This document shows positions 21,189 to 29,162 of a stretch of DNA of 56,653 nt, piece by piece. The translations under genes were made by a program, and so were the position numbers. The notes under the pieces were generated by a model that searched no databases, was not told the DNA's origin, and was given only the letters and a program-made list of their open reading frames with translations. Each line of letters starts with the position of its first letter. Position 1 is the stretch's first letter. Source of the DNA: Candidatus Pacearchaeota archaeon (GTDB taxonomy: Archaea; Nanobdellota; Nanobdellia; Pacearchaeales; GW2011-AR1); the NCBI GenBank assembly GCA_018303755.1, contig JAGVXO010000014.1:1-56653 (forward strand). The letters run 5' to 3'.

Positions 21189-22595
21189 TTAATAAACAAT
21201 CCTCGGCCCGTATCCCCAGAGATTTACTGCTGATGCAAGCTCTGAACTTGAATTTTGCTCTGCGAATTTTTTAAGAGGTATTCTTCTATAATAACACTCA
21301 ATTGCCTCTTCTACTGCTTTTACTCCTGCATCTATTCCGTGCGGATGCCCTAAAACTCCGCCACCTAACTGGATTACTATATCTTCTCCTATTATTTTCA
21401 TAACTGCTTCAATATCTCCTGGATGCAATCCTCCTGATGTAACCATCCAAACAGGTTTTATATGATGCCAATTCTGCCCCAAGCTAGGAATTTTTTTATC
21501 TGGTTTTGTAATTTGTTCCTGAAGAACTTCCCGAATATATTTTGCTTCACCATAGTCTTCCATTTTTGCAAGAGGTGAACCTCCATGCAGATTATCAACA
21601 CCTAAAAGACGGAAAATTTTTGCTAAAAATATCATTGATACAGAAAATCCGTTTAATTTTCCATTTCCATGAACACCTGGGGAGTTATCTCTTGTCATAA
21701 ATGCATGCATTGCCCGATGTGCATGAATTGCAAGTCCTGTATTTTTTCTTCTCATTGTGTCAAGCGCTGCAAAACCAGTTGTCACGACATCCATCATAAA
21801 ATATCTTCCGCCTAATGATTTAATCAGTTTTGCCCTTTGTTCCATTGTTTCTATATTTGAATGTGTTAAATTGCAGAGATATATTTTTTTATTTCCTGTT
21901 AGTTTTTCTGCTATGTCAAGTTGCGCAAGAACAAGTCTTGCTCTTTTTTCAAAAGAATTAAAGGCAAGATTTGTAAGGTTTTCATCGTCTTTTATCCCTC
22001 CATAAGTTCCATTTCCTGCTGTTGTTAACTGATAGGCAAGTTTTGCCTGTTCTACATCTGTTCGTCCGATTTTTGGCTTTGGAACAGTTATTGTTATTGG
22101 TCCTTTTGGTTTGTCAAGCATTTTTCTTATTCCAGGCACTCCAAACATAGGCCCTGGAAACTTCTCAATCATTTTTTTTGGAAGGCGCACATCATAAACC
22201 CTAAGCCCTGACAGCATTTTCATTCCTGCAATATTCCCGGTTATTCCTGCTAATAATCCTGAAATATTGTCAAGTTCAAATAATTCAATAGGATAAGCAA
22301 TTTTGAACATATTTTTTCTGTAGTCCAAATCATAAGCAAGAGCACGGTATTTTTCTGCAAGAGGAATACCCGAATCTTCGCCGTCATAAACCTTTGTCCA
22401 TGTGCCTATTGATGATTCTGAAGCAATAGTTGCCGCTGCTTTTTCAAATAGTTCTTTCTGTGTTTTTCCTGATTTTTTCCCTTCTTTTACAGCCGACTCG
22501 CTTAACTCTACTTTTAACAAAGTTATAATATAATTCTCATCAGGATTTTTCGGCTTCCACCCTTTTTTTGCAAGATAGTTGAATTGTACTGCCAT
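21189..22595 (-). CDS. rbcL: RuBisCO large subunit, archaeal form III or II/III
   Basis: Carboxylates ribulose-1,5-bisphosphate; in DPANN archaea the pathway is usually nucleoside (AMP) salvage. 468 residues. Catalytic features are present: ESSIGTWTKV (60-69), N121, KPK (173-175), carbamylated K202 in KDDE, HAHR (291-294), loop-6 K344 and TSGGLHPGD. Loop 6 reads LHGGSPLAKMED instead of the common HTGT..GK.EG, an unusual variant. Length suggests form II/III or a III-like branch; a tree is needed to decide. An R15P isomerase-like gene is 3 kb away; no AMP phosphorylase is in view. Confidence 0.93.
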   Translation of the reverse strand: MAVQFNYLAKKGWKPKNPDENYIITLLKVELSESAVKEGKKSGKTQKELFEKAAATIASESSIGTWTKVYDGEDSGIPLAEKYRALAYDLDYRKNMFKIAYPIELFELDNISGLLAGITGNIAGMKMLSGLRVYDVRLPKKMIEKFPGPMFGVPGIRKMLDKPKGPITITVPKPKIGRTDVEQAKLAYQLTTAGNGTYGGIKDDENLTNLAFNSFEKRARLVLAQLDIAEKLTGNKKIYLCNLTHSNIETMEQRAKLIKSLGGRYFMMDVVTTGFAALDTMRRKNTGLAIHAHRAMHAFMTRDNSPGVHGNGKLNGFSVSMIFLAKIFRLLGVDNLHGGSPLAKMEDYGEAKYIREVLQEQITKPDKKIPSLGQNWHHIKPVWMVTSGGLHPGDIEAVMKIIGEDIVIQLGGGVLGHPHGIDAGVKAVEEAIECYYRRIPLKKFAEQNSSSELASAVNLWGYGPRIVY

Positions 22596-22704
22596 TTTTA
22601 TTTCTGTTTTATTGGTGTTTTCTTTTTCAATTTAACCTCTTTTAATATCTTTAATTATTATGGATATGATGTTTAAAATACTTTACTAAATGCACTAAAT
22701 GCAC

Positions 22705-24039
22705 TTATTTCTTCTTTACCTCGGCCCCGTTTTCAGTATCGTTTATCTGATATCCCAATTCATTCACTTTTTCCCTTAATTCGTCTGCAAGCTTCCAATT
22801 TTTATTTTTTCTTGCATTTTCTCTTTCATTCACAAGAGCATAAATTTCTGCAGGAACTATAATTGTTTCTTTTTCAAGCAGTTTCAATCCGAGCACTTCG
22901 TCCATTTTTCTTATTGTTTGATATTTTCCCTGCGCTTTTTCATCCCTTACCAAACTCCATAAAACCTGAAGCGCTTTTGGAATGTTTAAATCATCTTCAA
23001 TTGCTTTTTTGAATTCTTCAAGAGAGTTCTTGTTTGTTTTTTTATCATCTCTTATTTCTGAGATTATATTTTTTAATCGCTGATATGAATTTCTTGCTGA
23101 CTCTAAGTTTTCAATTGTAAAAATTAGTGGTGAGCGATAGTGAGCTGTTAAGCACATATATCTGTAATCTAATGGATAGAATCCTTTTTTTTCAATGTTT
23201 GCAAGATAAACAACATTGCCCAAAGATTTTGACATTTTGCCCTCTTTCATTGTTAAAAATCCTCCGTGAAGCCAGTACTTTACAAATAGCTTTCCTGTTG
23301 CTGCCTCACTTTGGGCAATTTCATTAGTATGGTGCGGAAAGATTAAATCAACAGCGCCTGTGTGAATATCAAAACTCTCGCCCAAGATTTTCATAGACAT
23401 TGCAGAGCATTCGATATGCCAGCCAGGCCTGCCTTTTCCTATTTCTGTATCCCAGTAAACATTTCCGTCTTCTTTTGTGTAAAATTTCCAAAGTGCAAAA
23501 TCGCGCATATTCTCTTTGTCATACTCGTCATTTTTTATTCTTTCTTTTAAGCTATTATTTTTTTTCAAGTTTGCAAGTTTGCCGTAATTCTTGAATTTAT
23601 CAATTGAAAAATAAATTCCATCCTCAGCTTTGTATGCATATCCTTTTTTTATCAGCTTTTTTATAAGATTAACCATATCAGTTATTGATTCTGTTGCATG
23701 AATAATGTGATTTGGTTTTTTTATGTTTAGGGCATTTAGGTCATTGAAAAATATTCTTTCATACTTTTTTGTGAATTCTTCCAGAGAAACTTTTTCTTTT
23801 TGACTGCCCTTTATTGTTTTGTCATCAACATCTGTTATGTTCATCACATGATTCACTTTATATCCTAAAAATTCCAAACTTTTTTTCAAAAAATCATTAA
23901 ATATATAAGTTCTTAGATTTCCAATATGCGCATAATTATAAACAGTCGGCCCGCAAGAGTACATCCCTACATATCCTTCTTTTATCGGCTTAAACTCCTG
24001 TTTTTTTCTTGTTAAGGTATTATACACTTTCAATGCCAT
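22705..24039 (-). CDS. cysS: Cysteinyl-tRNA synthetase
   Basis: Class I aminoacyl-tRNA synthetase. 444 residues with the zinc-site SCGPTVY, HIGN signature, ITDVDDK, GWHIECSAMS (zinc), FPHHTNE (zinc His) and KMSKS (EGKMSKSLGN). The C-terminal anticodon-binding part is short but complete in outline. Acts in the cytoplasm to charge tRNA-Cys. Confidence 0.97.
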   Translation of the reverse strand: MALKVYNTLTRKKQEFKPIKEGYVGMYSCGPTVYNYAHIGNLRTYIFNDFLKKSLEFLGYKVNHVMNITDVDDKTIKGSQKEKVSLEEFTKKYERIFFNDLNALNIKKPNHIIHATESITDMVNLIKKLIKKGYAYKAEDGIYFSIDKFKNYGKLANLKKNNSLKERIKNDEYDKENMRDFALWKFYTKEDGNVYWDTEIGKGRPGWHIECSAMSMKILGESFDIHTGAVDLIFPHHTNEIAQSEAATGKLFVKYWLHGGFLTMKEGKMSKSLGNVVYLANIEKKGFYPLDYRYMCLTAHYRSPLIFTIENLESARNSYQRLKNIISEIRDDKKTNKNSLEEFKKAIEDDLNIPKALQVLWSLVRDEKAQGKYQTIRKMDEVLGLKLLEKETIIVPAEIYALVNERENARKNKNWKLADELREKVNELGYQINDTENGAEVKKK

Positions 24040-24141
24040 AGATTATTGAGATTGTGCAGGTTTATTAAATTATTGAATTGAATTTCAGGCAGATATGGCA
24101 ACTGCAATAATATTTTTAAACAGGCTTATTTTTGCTTTTTT

Positions 24142-24450
24142 ATGAAATTAGAATTTGTGGATTATGATGTGTTTGCAATAAGAAGGCCTTCAGGAAATAT
24201 CTCTTATTCATTTGTTTTGCATGATAGGGAAATTAATCCTATTAAAATTAAAAAATATCGTTCTCCAAGAGAGCTTGGAAAAGCTATAGCAAGTATGGAT
24301 GATGCTTTGGCAGATGATGGATTAAAACCCTGGGTTAATCAAAGAGAGACTTTTCCAGATGAACCCCTTTTTGAAATTGAATATAACCGGCTTTCACAGC
24401 AGGAAATGGATGAATTAAGGCAGGGGATAGTAGAAGAATTCGAAACTTAA
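24142..24450 (+). CDS. Hypothetical protein (102 aa)
   Basis: Beta-rich N-terminus (EFVDYDVFAIRRPSGNISY) then charged helices with acidic residues (SMDDALADDGL, SQQEMDELRQGIVEEF). No recognised domain. It precedes the insertase-prefoldin pair by 44 bp, so may share their transcript. Confidence 0.5.
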   Translation: MKLEFVDYDVFAIRRPSGNISYSFVLHDREINPIKIKKYRSPRELGKAIASMDDALADDGLKPWVNQRETFPDEPLFEIEYNRLSQQEMDELRQGIVEEFET

Positions 24451-24494
24451 AAAATAATCCAACAGTTTAAAAACGCTCTTTCATAAGTATAAAT

Positions 24495-24908
24495 ATGGTG
24501 TCATTTACATCTCTAATAGATATTATGAATGCATATCCTTTATACAGCTTAATCGGAGCAGCGCTGATTGTAAATCTGTTTATTGTTATTATTACAAAAA
24601 TATTCACAGATCAGGCAAAAATGAAAGAGCTTAAAGCAAAGCAGAAAGAATATAATAAACAGCTCAAAGAATTTAAGCATGATGTAAATAAAACCCTTGA
24701 AATACAAAAAGAAATGATGTCTCACAGTATGGAATTGATGAGGCATTCATTCAAGCCATTGCTCATAACTTTTCTTCCATTAATATTGATTTTTGGATGG
24801 TTTTCTAAGATATATAATCCTATTTATGGCAAATGGTGGATTCTTTATTATATAATCGCAAGCATATTTGCGAGCATAATATTCAGAAAAGTATTGGATG
24901 TGGCTTAA
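24495..24908 (+). CDS. EMC3/TMCO1-like (DUF106) membrane insertase
   Basis: 137 residues, three helices with a cytosolic coiled coil between the first and second (MKELKAKQKEYNKQLKEF): the topology of the archaeal Oxa1-superfamily DUF106 proteins that insert membrane proteins near SecY. EMMSHSMELMRHSFKP and a following hydrophobic helix match the family. Its TAA abuts the prefoldin ATG with no gap, implying translational coupling. Confidence 0.85.
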   Translation: MVSFTSLIDIMNAYPLYSLIGAALIVNLFIVIITKIFTDQAKMKELKAKQKEYNKQLKEFKHDVNKTLEIQKEMMSHSMELMRHSFKPLLITFLPLILIFGWFSKIYNPIYGKWWILYYIIASIFASIIFRKVLDVA

Positions 24909-25448
24909 ATGGAAAATGAATCAGAAACAGGAAATCAGCAGCATTTAATGCAATTGCAAATTCTTGAGCAGAGAACAGAGCAGATTAGCCAGCAGATTAA
25001 GATGATTGACAATCAAATAGCTGAGCTTGGTGTGCTTAAATATAATCTCTCAGCGTTTAATTCATCACCTTCTACAGAATTATATTCTGAATTCGGCAAG
25101 GGAATTTTTATCAAGTCAAAAATTGATAAAAAAGAATTTTTGGTTGATGCAGGAAACAAGGTTTTTGTTCCAAAAACATTTGAAGATATAAAAGAAGTTA
25201 TTAATTCCCAGATAGTCAGATTTGAAGAACTTAAATCAGAGATGTCAGATAATCTGTTTGCAATTAAACAACAGGTGGACAGGATTATTAATTCAATGCA
25301 TTCTGCTGAGTATGAGCACGAACACAAGCATACTTCCGAATGTGCTCATGAACACAAGCATACCTCCTTTGAAATACCTGCAGATAATCCAAAAGTTAAT
25401 CAAAAGAGCAATAAATCTAACAGCAAGGTAAAATTTAAGAAGAAGTAA
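24909..25448 (+). CDS. pfdA: Prefoldin subunit alpha with His-rich tail
   Basis: Chaperone that passes nascent chains to the thermosome. N-terminal coiled coil (MQLQILEQRTEQISQQIKMI), beta hairpins (GIFIKSKIDKKEFLVDAG) and C-terminal coiled coil (RFEELKSEMSDNLFAIKQQV) fit prefoldin alpha. A ~45-residue tail follows, with a near-duplicate His-rich motif EHEHKHTSE/AHEHKHTSF that could bind metal. The pairing with an insertase gene suggests a link between folding and membrane insertion. Confidence 0.9.
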   Translation: MENESETGNQQHLMQLQILEQRTEQISQQIKMIDNQIAELGVLKYNLSAFNSSPSTELYSEFGKGIFIKSKIDKKEFLVDAGNKVFVPKTFEDIKEVINSQIVRFEELKSEMSDNLFAIKQQVDRIINSMHSAEYEHEHKHTSECAHEHKHTSFEIPADNPKVNQKSNKSNSKVKFKKK

Positions 25449-25454
25449 TTAAAG

Positions 25455-25645
25455 GATTATATTAACTCACTTCGCTCACCATGAATACAATTAATGGCTC
25501 ATTTCATTCGATTATCTTTTTTTGCAAATCTGCTAATCCATAGATACATTGGTTCTTCAAATAGTTTAATTAATATTAATAATAAAAAAGATTCAATGAA
25601 AAAATGTAAAGTAAGGGAAAGAAATAGGATGTTAGAAAAACCAAT
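25455..25645 (+). repeat. Dispersed intergenic repeat (one core)
   Basis: CACTTCGCTCACC patch, TTTTGCAAATCTGCTAATCC, GATACATTGGTTCTTC and core 25592-25641. The last matches the consensus closely. Confidence 0.6.
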
Positions 25646-25707
25646 TATGAAGATTTAAATATCTCTTTATCTACTTAATATAATAAAACCAAGGCAGATT
25701 AAGAAAA

Positions 25708-26526
25708 ATGGTAAAAGAGGTTGAAAGAATAATACGCGGCATAAAAAGCGTTAAAATTCAGGGTGCAACAAATATTGCAAAAGCAGCTGTGAAAATTTAT
25801 TCTATTTCTCCCTCAAATTCAACAATTAAAAAACTTGTTGAAGCGCGTCCGACAGAGCCAATGCTTCAGAATGTTATTGAAACAATGAAAAAAGGTGCTG
25901 GCAAAAATGAAATACTTATGCATTTTTCAGAAGCGCAGGAAAAAATAAATAAAAATGTCCTGAAAGTTATAAAAAATAATTCTGTTGTTTTTACGCATTG
26001 CCATTCTACAAATGTTGTCAAGTCGCTTATAAATGCAAAAAGAAAAGGCAGAAAATTCGAGGTTTATAATACAGAAACACGCCCATTATTTCAGGGAAGA
26101 AAAACTGCGCAAGAACTTTCAAAAGCAGGAATAAAAGTTACAATGTTTGTGGACAGCGCGATTGAAATCGCGCTTGAAAAAAAGCAGGATGCAAAAAAAG
26201 TTTCTATAGTATTTTTAGGTGCTGATGCAATTCTTAAAAATAGCGATGTTGTAAATAAGGTAGGAAGCGGACTTATTTCTGTAATCGCAAAGAAGAATAA
26301 ACTTCCCCTGTATATAATCGCTGACTCGTGGAAATTCTCAAAAAATAGCGTTGCGCTTGAACAAAGAGGATATAATGAAGTATGGAATGATAAAATCGCA
26401 AAAAATATAATTATAAAAAATCCTGCATTTGAAAAAGTGCCTGCAAAAAATATAAAGGCGATTATATCTGAATTGGGAATTTTAAGCCCGAAGGAGTTTG
26501 TAAGGAAAACCAAAAAGAGATTTTAA
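25708..26526 (+). CDS. Ribose-1,5-bisphosphate isomerase / eIF2B-alpha-like
   Basis: 272-residue member of the eIF2B/MtnA/R15P-isomerase family. THCHST (catalytic-Cys segment), ETRPLFQGRKTAQEL, GADAIL (catalytic-Asp segment), NKVGSGL and a C-terminal NPAFE are all present. Archaeal R15P isomerase feeds ribulose-1,5-bisphosphate to RuBisCO. Shared occurrence with RuBisCO here favours that function over a pure eIF2B-alpha-like role, but the two cannot be separated by eye. It is shorter than the ~320-residue Thermococcus enzyme, mainly at the N-terminus. Confidence 0.85.
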   Translation: MVKEVERIIRGIKSVKIQGATNIAKAAVKIYSISPSNSTIKKLVEARPTEPMLQNVIETMKKGAGKNEILMHFSEAQEKINKNVLKVIKNNSVVFTHCHSTNVVKSLINAKRKGRKFEVYNTETRPLFQGRKTAQELSKAGIKVTMFVDSAIEIALEKKQDAKKVSIVFLGADAILKNSDVVNKVGSGLISVIAKKNKLPLYIIADSWKFSKNSVALEQRGYNEVWNDKIAKNIIIKNPAFEKVPAKNIKAIISELGILSPKEFVRKTKKRF

Positions 26527-26536
26527 TCAATATTTG

Positions 26537-26720
26537 TTTTTCAAACATCTCATAATTTTCCAACATTTTAGATTTGTTAATTAGTGTTTTTTATTTTTGA
26601 AGTATCAATTAAATTACATAAAGACCAATAAATAAATTGGCGTCAGATTATCAGAATAAAATAGGTGAGCGAAGCGAACCAAATTATGGCGAGCGTAGCG
26701 AGCCAGTAATTTCGTTATGC
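26537..26720 (-). repeat. Dispersed intergenic repeat (one core)
   Basis: Reversed core 26537-26586, then ACCAATAAATAAATTGG, ATCAGAATAAAATAGG, GAGCGAAGCGAACC and GGCGAGCGTAGCGAGCC. No gene seen. Confidence 0.55.
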
Positions 26721-26740
26721 AAATAAAAAATCATAACCGA

Positions 26741-26762
26741 AATATTTATAACGCCCCCCCCC
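26741..26762 (+). promoter_or_regulatory. Promoter with adjacent C9 tract
   Basis: TATA-like AATATTTATA (26741-26750) followed directly by nine consecutive C (26754-26762), striking in AT-rich DNA. The predicted start falls just past the tract, before two ribosome-binding-like AGGAGG words (26784 and 26813 areas). Length variation in the tract could change promoter spacing. Confidence 0.5.
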
Positions 26763-26822
26763 TCAAAATGTTAATCTTCTGAAAGGAGGATTTGATTAAA
26801 GTGATTGAAAGGAGGTGATAAA

Positions 26823-27644
26823 ATGAATAAAAATTTAGTGATTGGACTTTCTGTTACATTAGGTGTTCTTTTAATTGTAGGAAGTCTAAGCGGATGGTTT
26901 GGGATGACTGGAAAAGTGATTTATGAAAATAGTCCTTATTACTATGGAACTCCGCAAGAAGGCAGGAGCTATACCTTTACTCTTGATGGGGTGAAATATA
27001 AATATGCTGTGACAAATTACGTTCGTGAAAGTCACTGGAAAGGCAATATAACCTTAACTATTGGTGAAGAATCAAAAAAAATTCATGGATATACATACAC
27101 TCCTGTTGAATTCAAGAATGGACTTGTTGCATATGTAACCTATTTTGAAGATTGGAAAAGAGAGTATTTGGATTTAGTGATTGCTTCTAAACCATATCCA
27201 GAGTATGTTGATGTGAATGACTGCCATGATGCAATGACTTGGTACGGGAGAAATGAAGCGGGTTTATATTGTAGATATAGTAGTGAAGTTTTAGAATGGA
27301 CAGGAACTTCTATTGGGTGCCCTTCTGGAACTATTCCTCAAACAAATGGACGATGGAATTATTGGTTTCCTCAAGCAAAATCTGGAGCATTGTTGGGTCA
27401 AACATATCTTTGTGTGCCAATTAATGATACCTGGCATAGTTTCCCTCCCTATTATGTTTCAGGCACTTGCTGTAAAGTTCGAGGTGCGCCTGGTTCTCCT
27501 GGAGAAGGAGCAATGGCTTCTTTGAAAGCAATGGCTGATGAAACTGGAGAGGTTTTGGCCAAGGTAACTGAAGTCAATGAAAAAGGCGAACCAACAACAA
27601 GGGATTTGACCGACGAGGAAAAAGCTCTTATCCTTAAACAATAA
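26823..27644 (+). CDS. Secreted or membrane-anchored Cys-containing protein
   Basis: 273 residues from ATG 26823, which has an AGGAGGTGATAA ribosome-binding site. N-terminal hydrophobic helix (LVIGLSVTLGVLLIVGSLSG) acts as a signal or anchor. The external part is Tyr/Trp-rich beta-type sequence with NxT/S glycosylation sites (for example NITL, NDTW) and cysteines (NDCHD, YCRY, IGCPS, YLCV, TCCK) likely forming disulfides. The C-terminus is acidic and low-complexity. No family recognised. AglB downstream could glycosylate it. Confidence 0.65.
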   Translation: MNKNLVIGLSVTLGVLLIVGSLSGWFGMTGKVIYENSPYYYGTPQEGRSYTFTLDGVKYKYAVTNYVRESHWKGNITLTIGEESKKIHGYTYTPVEFKNGLVAYVTYFEDWKREYLDLVIASKPYPEYVDVNDCHDAMTWYGRNEAGLYCRYSSEVLEWTGTSIGCPSGTIPQTNGRWNYWFPQAKSGALLGQTYLCVPINDTWHSFPPYYVSGTCCKVRGAPGSPGEGAMASLKAMADETGEVLAKVTEVNEKGEPTTRDLTDEEKALILKQ

Positions 27645-27647
27645 GCA

Positions 27648-27700
27648 ATTTATTTTCTTTTTCTTTTTCTTTTATTTTTTCTTTTAATATCTTTGATAAA
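27648..27700 (+). terminator. T-rich terminator region
   Basis: Pyrimidine-rich run (TTTTCTTTTTCTTTTTCTTT and on) right after the secreted-protein stop, matching archaeal oligo-T termination signals. Confidence 0.5.
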
Positions 27701-27814
27701 TCAAATATATCTTATATGCCTGTGCAAGATAATTTTTAAAAAATGATAAAATAGATTAATTCGTTTATTCATCGCATAACAAATATTTAAAAACACGCAT
27801 TTGCTTTTACTTTT

Positions 27815-28666
27815 ATGTTAGAGATGTTGCTTAATCCGCGGAGCTCAGAAAGGCATCCGTGGGAATTATTTTTTATAGGAATTGTTTATGCAAGCGTTTC
27901 AATATTATTAGTGACCTGGGTTTTTGCGAATGATGCAGTTCTGTCAAAATATTCGGGAATTCTGATTGTTACATTTACTGTGATGCTTAGCATGCCTTCT
28001 TTATATTCTATAATAAAAAGAGAAGAGCAAAAAGAAGAGAGAATCTCTGATTCTTATAGATTAATAAAAGAACACGGGCACATTATCTATTCATTTTTAT
28101 GGCTTTTTGTAGGTTTACTTGTTGCATTTTCTTTTTGGTATATTGTTCTTGGTTCTACTGATAATTATAAGGCGCAGATTGAAACTTACTGCGCAATAAA
28201 CAGCCCAAACTCGTATGAAACCTGCGTCATGGAGTACACTATTCAGACAAAAACAACAGGTTTTGTTACTGGGGCGAATATGCTTGGGGGAATTTTTGCA
28301 AATAATCTTTATGTGCTTATATTCACAATTTTTTTCTCACTTATTTTCGGAGCAGGAGGGATATTTATTTTAGCATGGAATGCGAGTGTTATATCCGGGG
28401 CAATGGTAATATTTGCAAAATCAAATATTTATGCCCTTCCTTTAAGTCTTGCAAGATATATGATACATGGACTTCCTGAAATCGCGGCATATTTTACAGG
28501 AACACTTGCAGGAGGAATAATTGGGCTTTCAATAATGCGAAAGGAGTTTAAAACAGATAAATTCTGGAGTATAATGCATGATTCACTAATGCTTATAATA
28601 ATTTCAATAGGGCTGTTGGTTTTTGCAGCGATTATTGAAGTGTTTGTGACGCCTGTTTTATTCTAA
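27815..28666 (+). CDS. SpoIIM-family (DUF95) membrane protein
   Basis: 283 residues with about six helices. The HPWELFFIGIVYASVSILL start, the large polar loop with CAINSPNSYETC, and the AWNASVISGAM...HGLPEIAAYFTGTLAGG segment are characteristic of the widespread archaeal SpoIIM/DUF95 family. The role outside sporulation is not established. The TATA-like ATATTTAAAA at 27782-27791 lies ~28 nt before the ATG. Confidence 0.85.
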   Translation: MLEMLLNPRSSERHPWELFFIGIVYASVSILLVTWVFANDAVLSKYSGILIVTFTVMLSMPSLYSIIKREEQKEERISDSYRLIKEHGHIIYSFLWLFVGLLVAFSFWYIVLGSTDNYKAQIETYCAINSPNSYETCVMEYTIQTKTTGFVTGANMLGGIFANNLYVLIFTIFFSLIFGAGGIFILAWNASVISGAMVIFAKSNIYALPLSLARYMIHGLPEIAAYFTGTLAGGIIGLSIMRKEFKTDKFWSIMHDSLMLIIISIGLLVFAAIIEVFVTPVLF

Positions 28667-28729
28667 TTACACAAGACTATAAATTTAAAGAAGTATAAGA
28701 ATAATCAACATAAATTTTACTTATCAGTC

Positions 28730-28970
28730 CTGCTTGCTTGTTTTATTCTGCAAATCCTACTCTACTTGTACATTGGAGTTTATATATTATAATAAAATAT
28801 TGGATAAAAAAGGATTAATGTAAAAATAAAACATCAATGAAAAGATGTAAACTGTGGGAAAGGAATAAGGTGTTAGCAAAAGGAGGTATTGGTTCGCCTC
28901 GCGCACTTATTTAATTTTTCAAATTCTTAATCAGTTTGTACATTAGTTCTTTATATCTTTTTAATTGGAG
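28730..28970 (+). repeat. Dispersed intergenic repeats
   Basis: TTTTATTCTGCAAATCCTAC, TGTACATTGGAG, core 28832-28880, then GGTTCGCCTCGCGCAC and a partial second unit with TTTTTCAAATTC and GTACATTAG. R element 28975-29072 follows; 29073-29162 is plain AT-rich sequence. Confidence 0.6.
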
Positions 28971-28974
28971 GTAT

Positions 28975-29072
28975 CACAAAACCCTTTGAGTATACTCCAT
29001 ACTAAAGTGTGTAGTTTGTGCTTGGGTTTTGGGAGAACCGGGAAAAATTTATACATTTTAAATCCAATCTAA
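28975..29072 (-). ncRNA. Candidate structured small RNA, copy 3 (R element)
   Basis: Same 98 bp as 20910-21007 with no difference seen. Exact identity at two distant loci implies recent duplication, gene conversion or strong constraint. The fold is as described for copy 2. Confidence 0.45.
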
Positions 29073-29162
29073 AAAAGATATAGTATACTAACTTGACAGT
29101 TTCTAACCATATAAAACTTTTTAAAACAATAAATTTAAGTAGGCTTTATTATAATTATTAAA

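Noticed and set aside
27815..28666. Sporulation function from the SpoIIM name
   Set aside because: The family is widespread in archaea that do not sporulate; only the membrane-protein family is supported.
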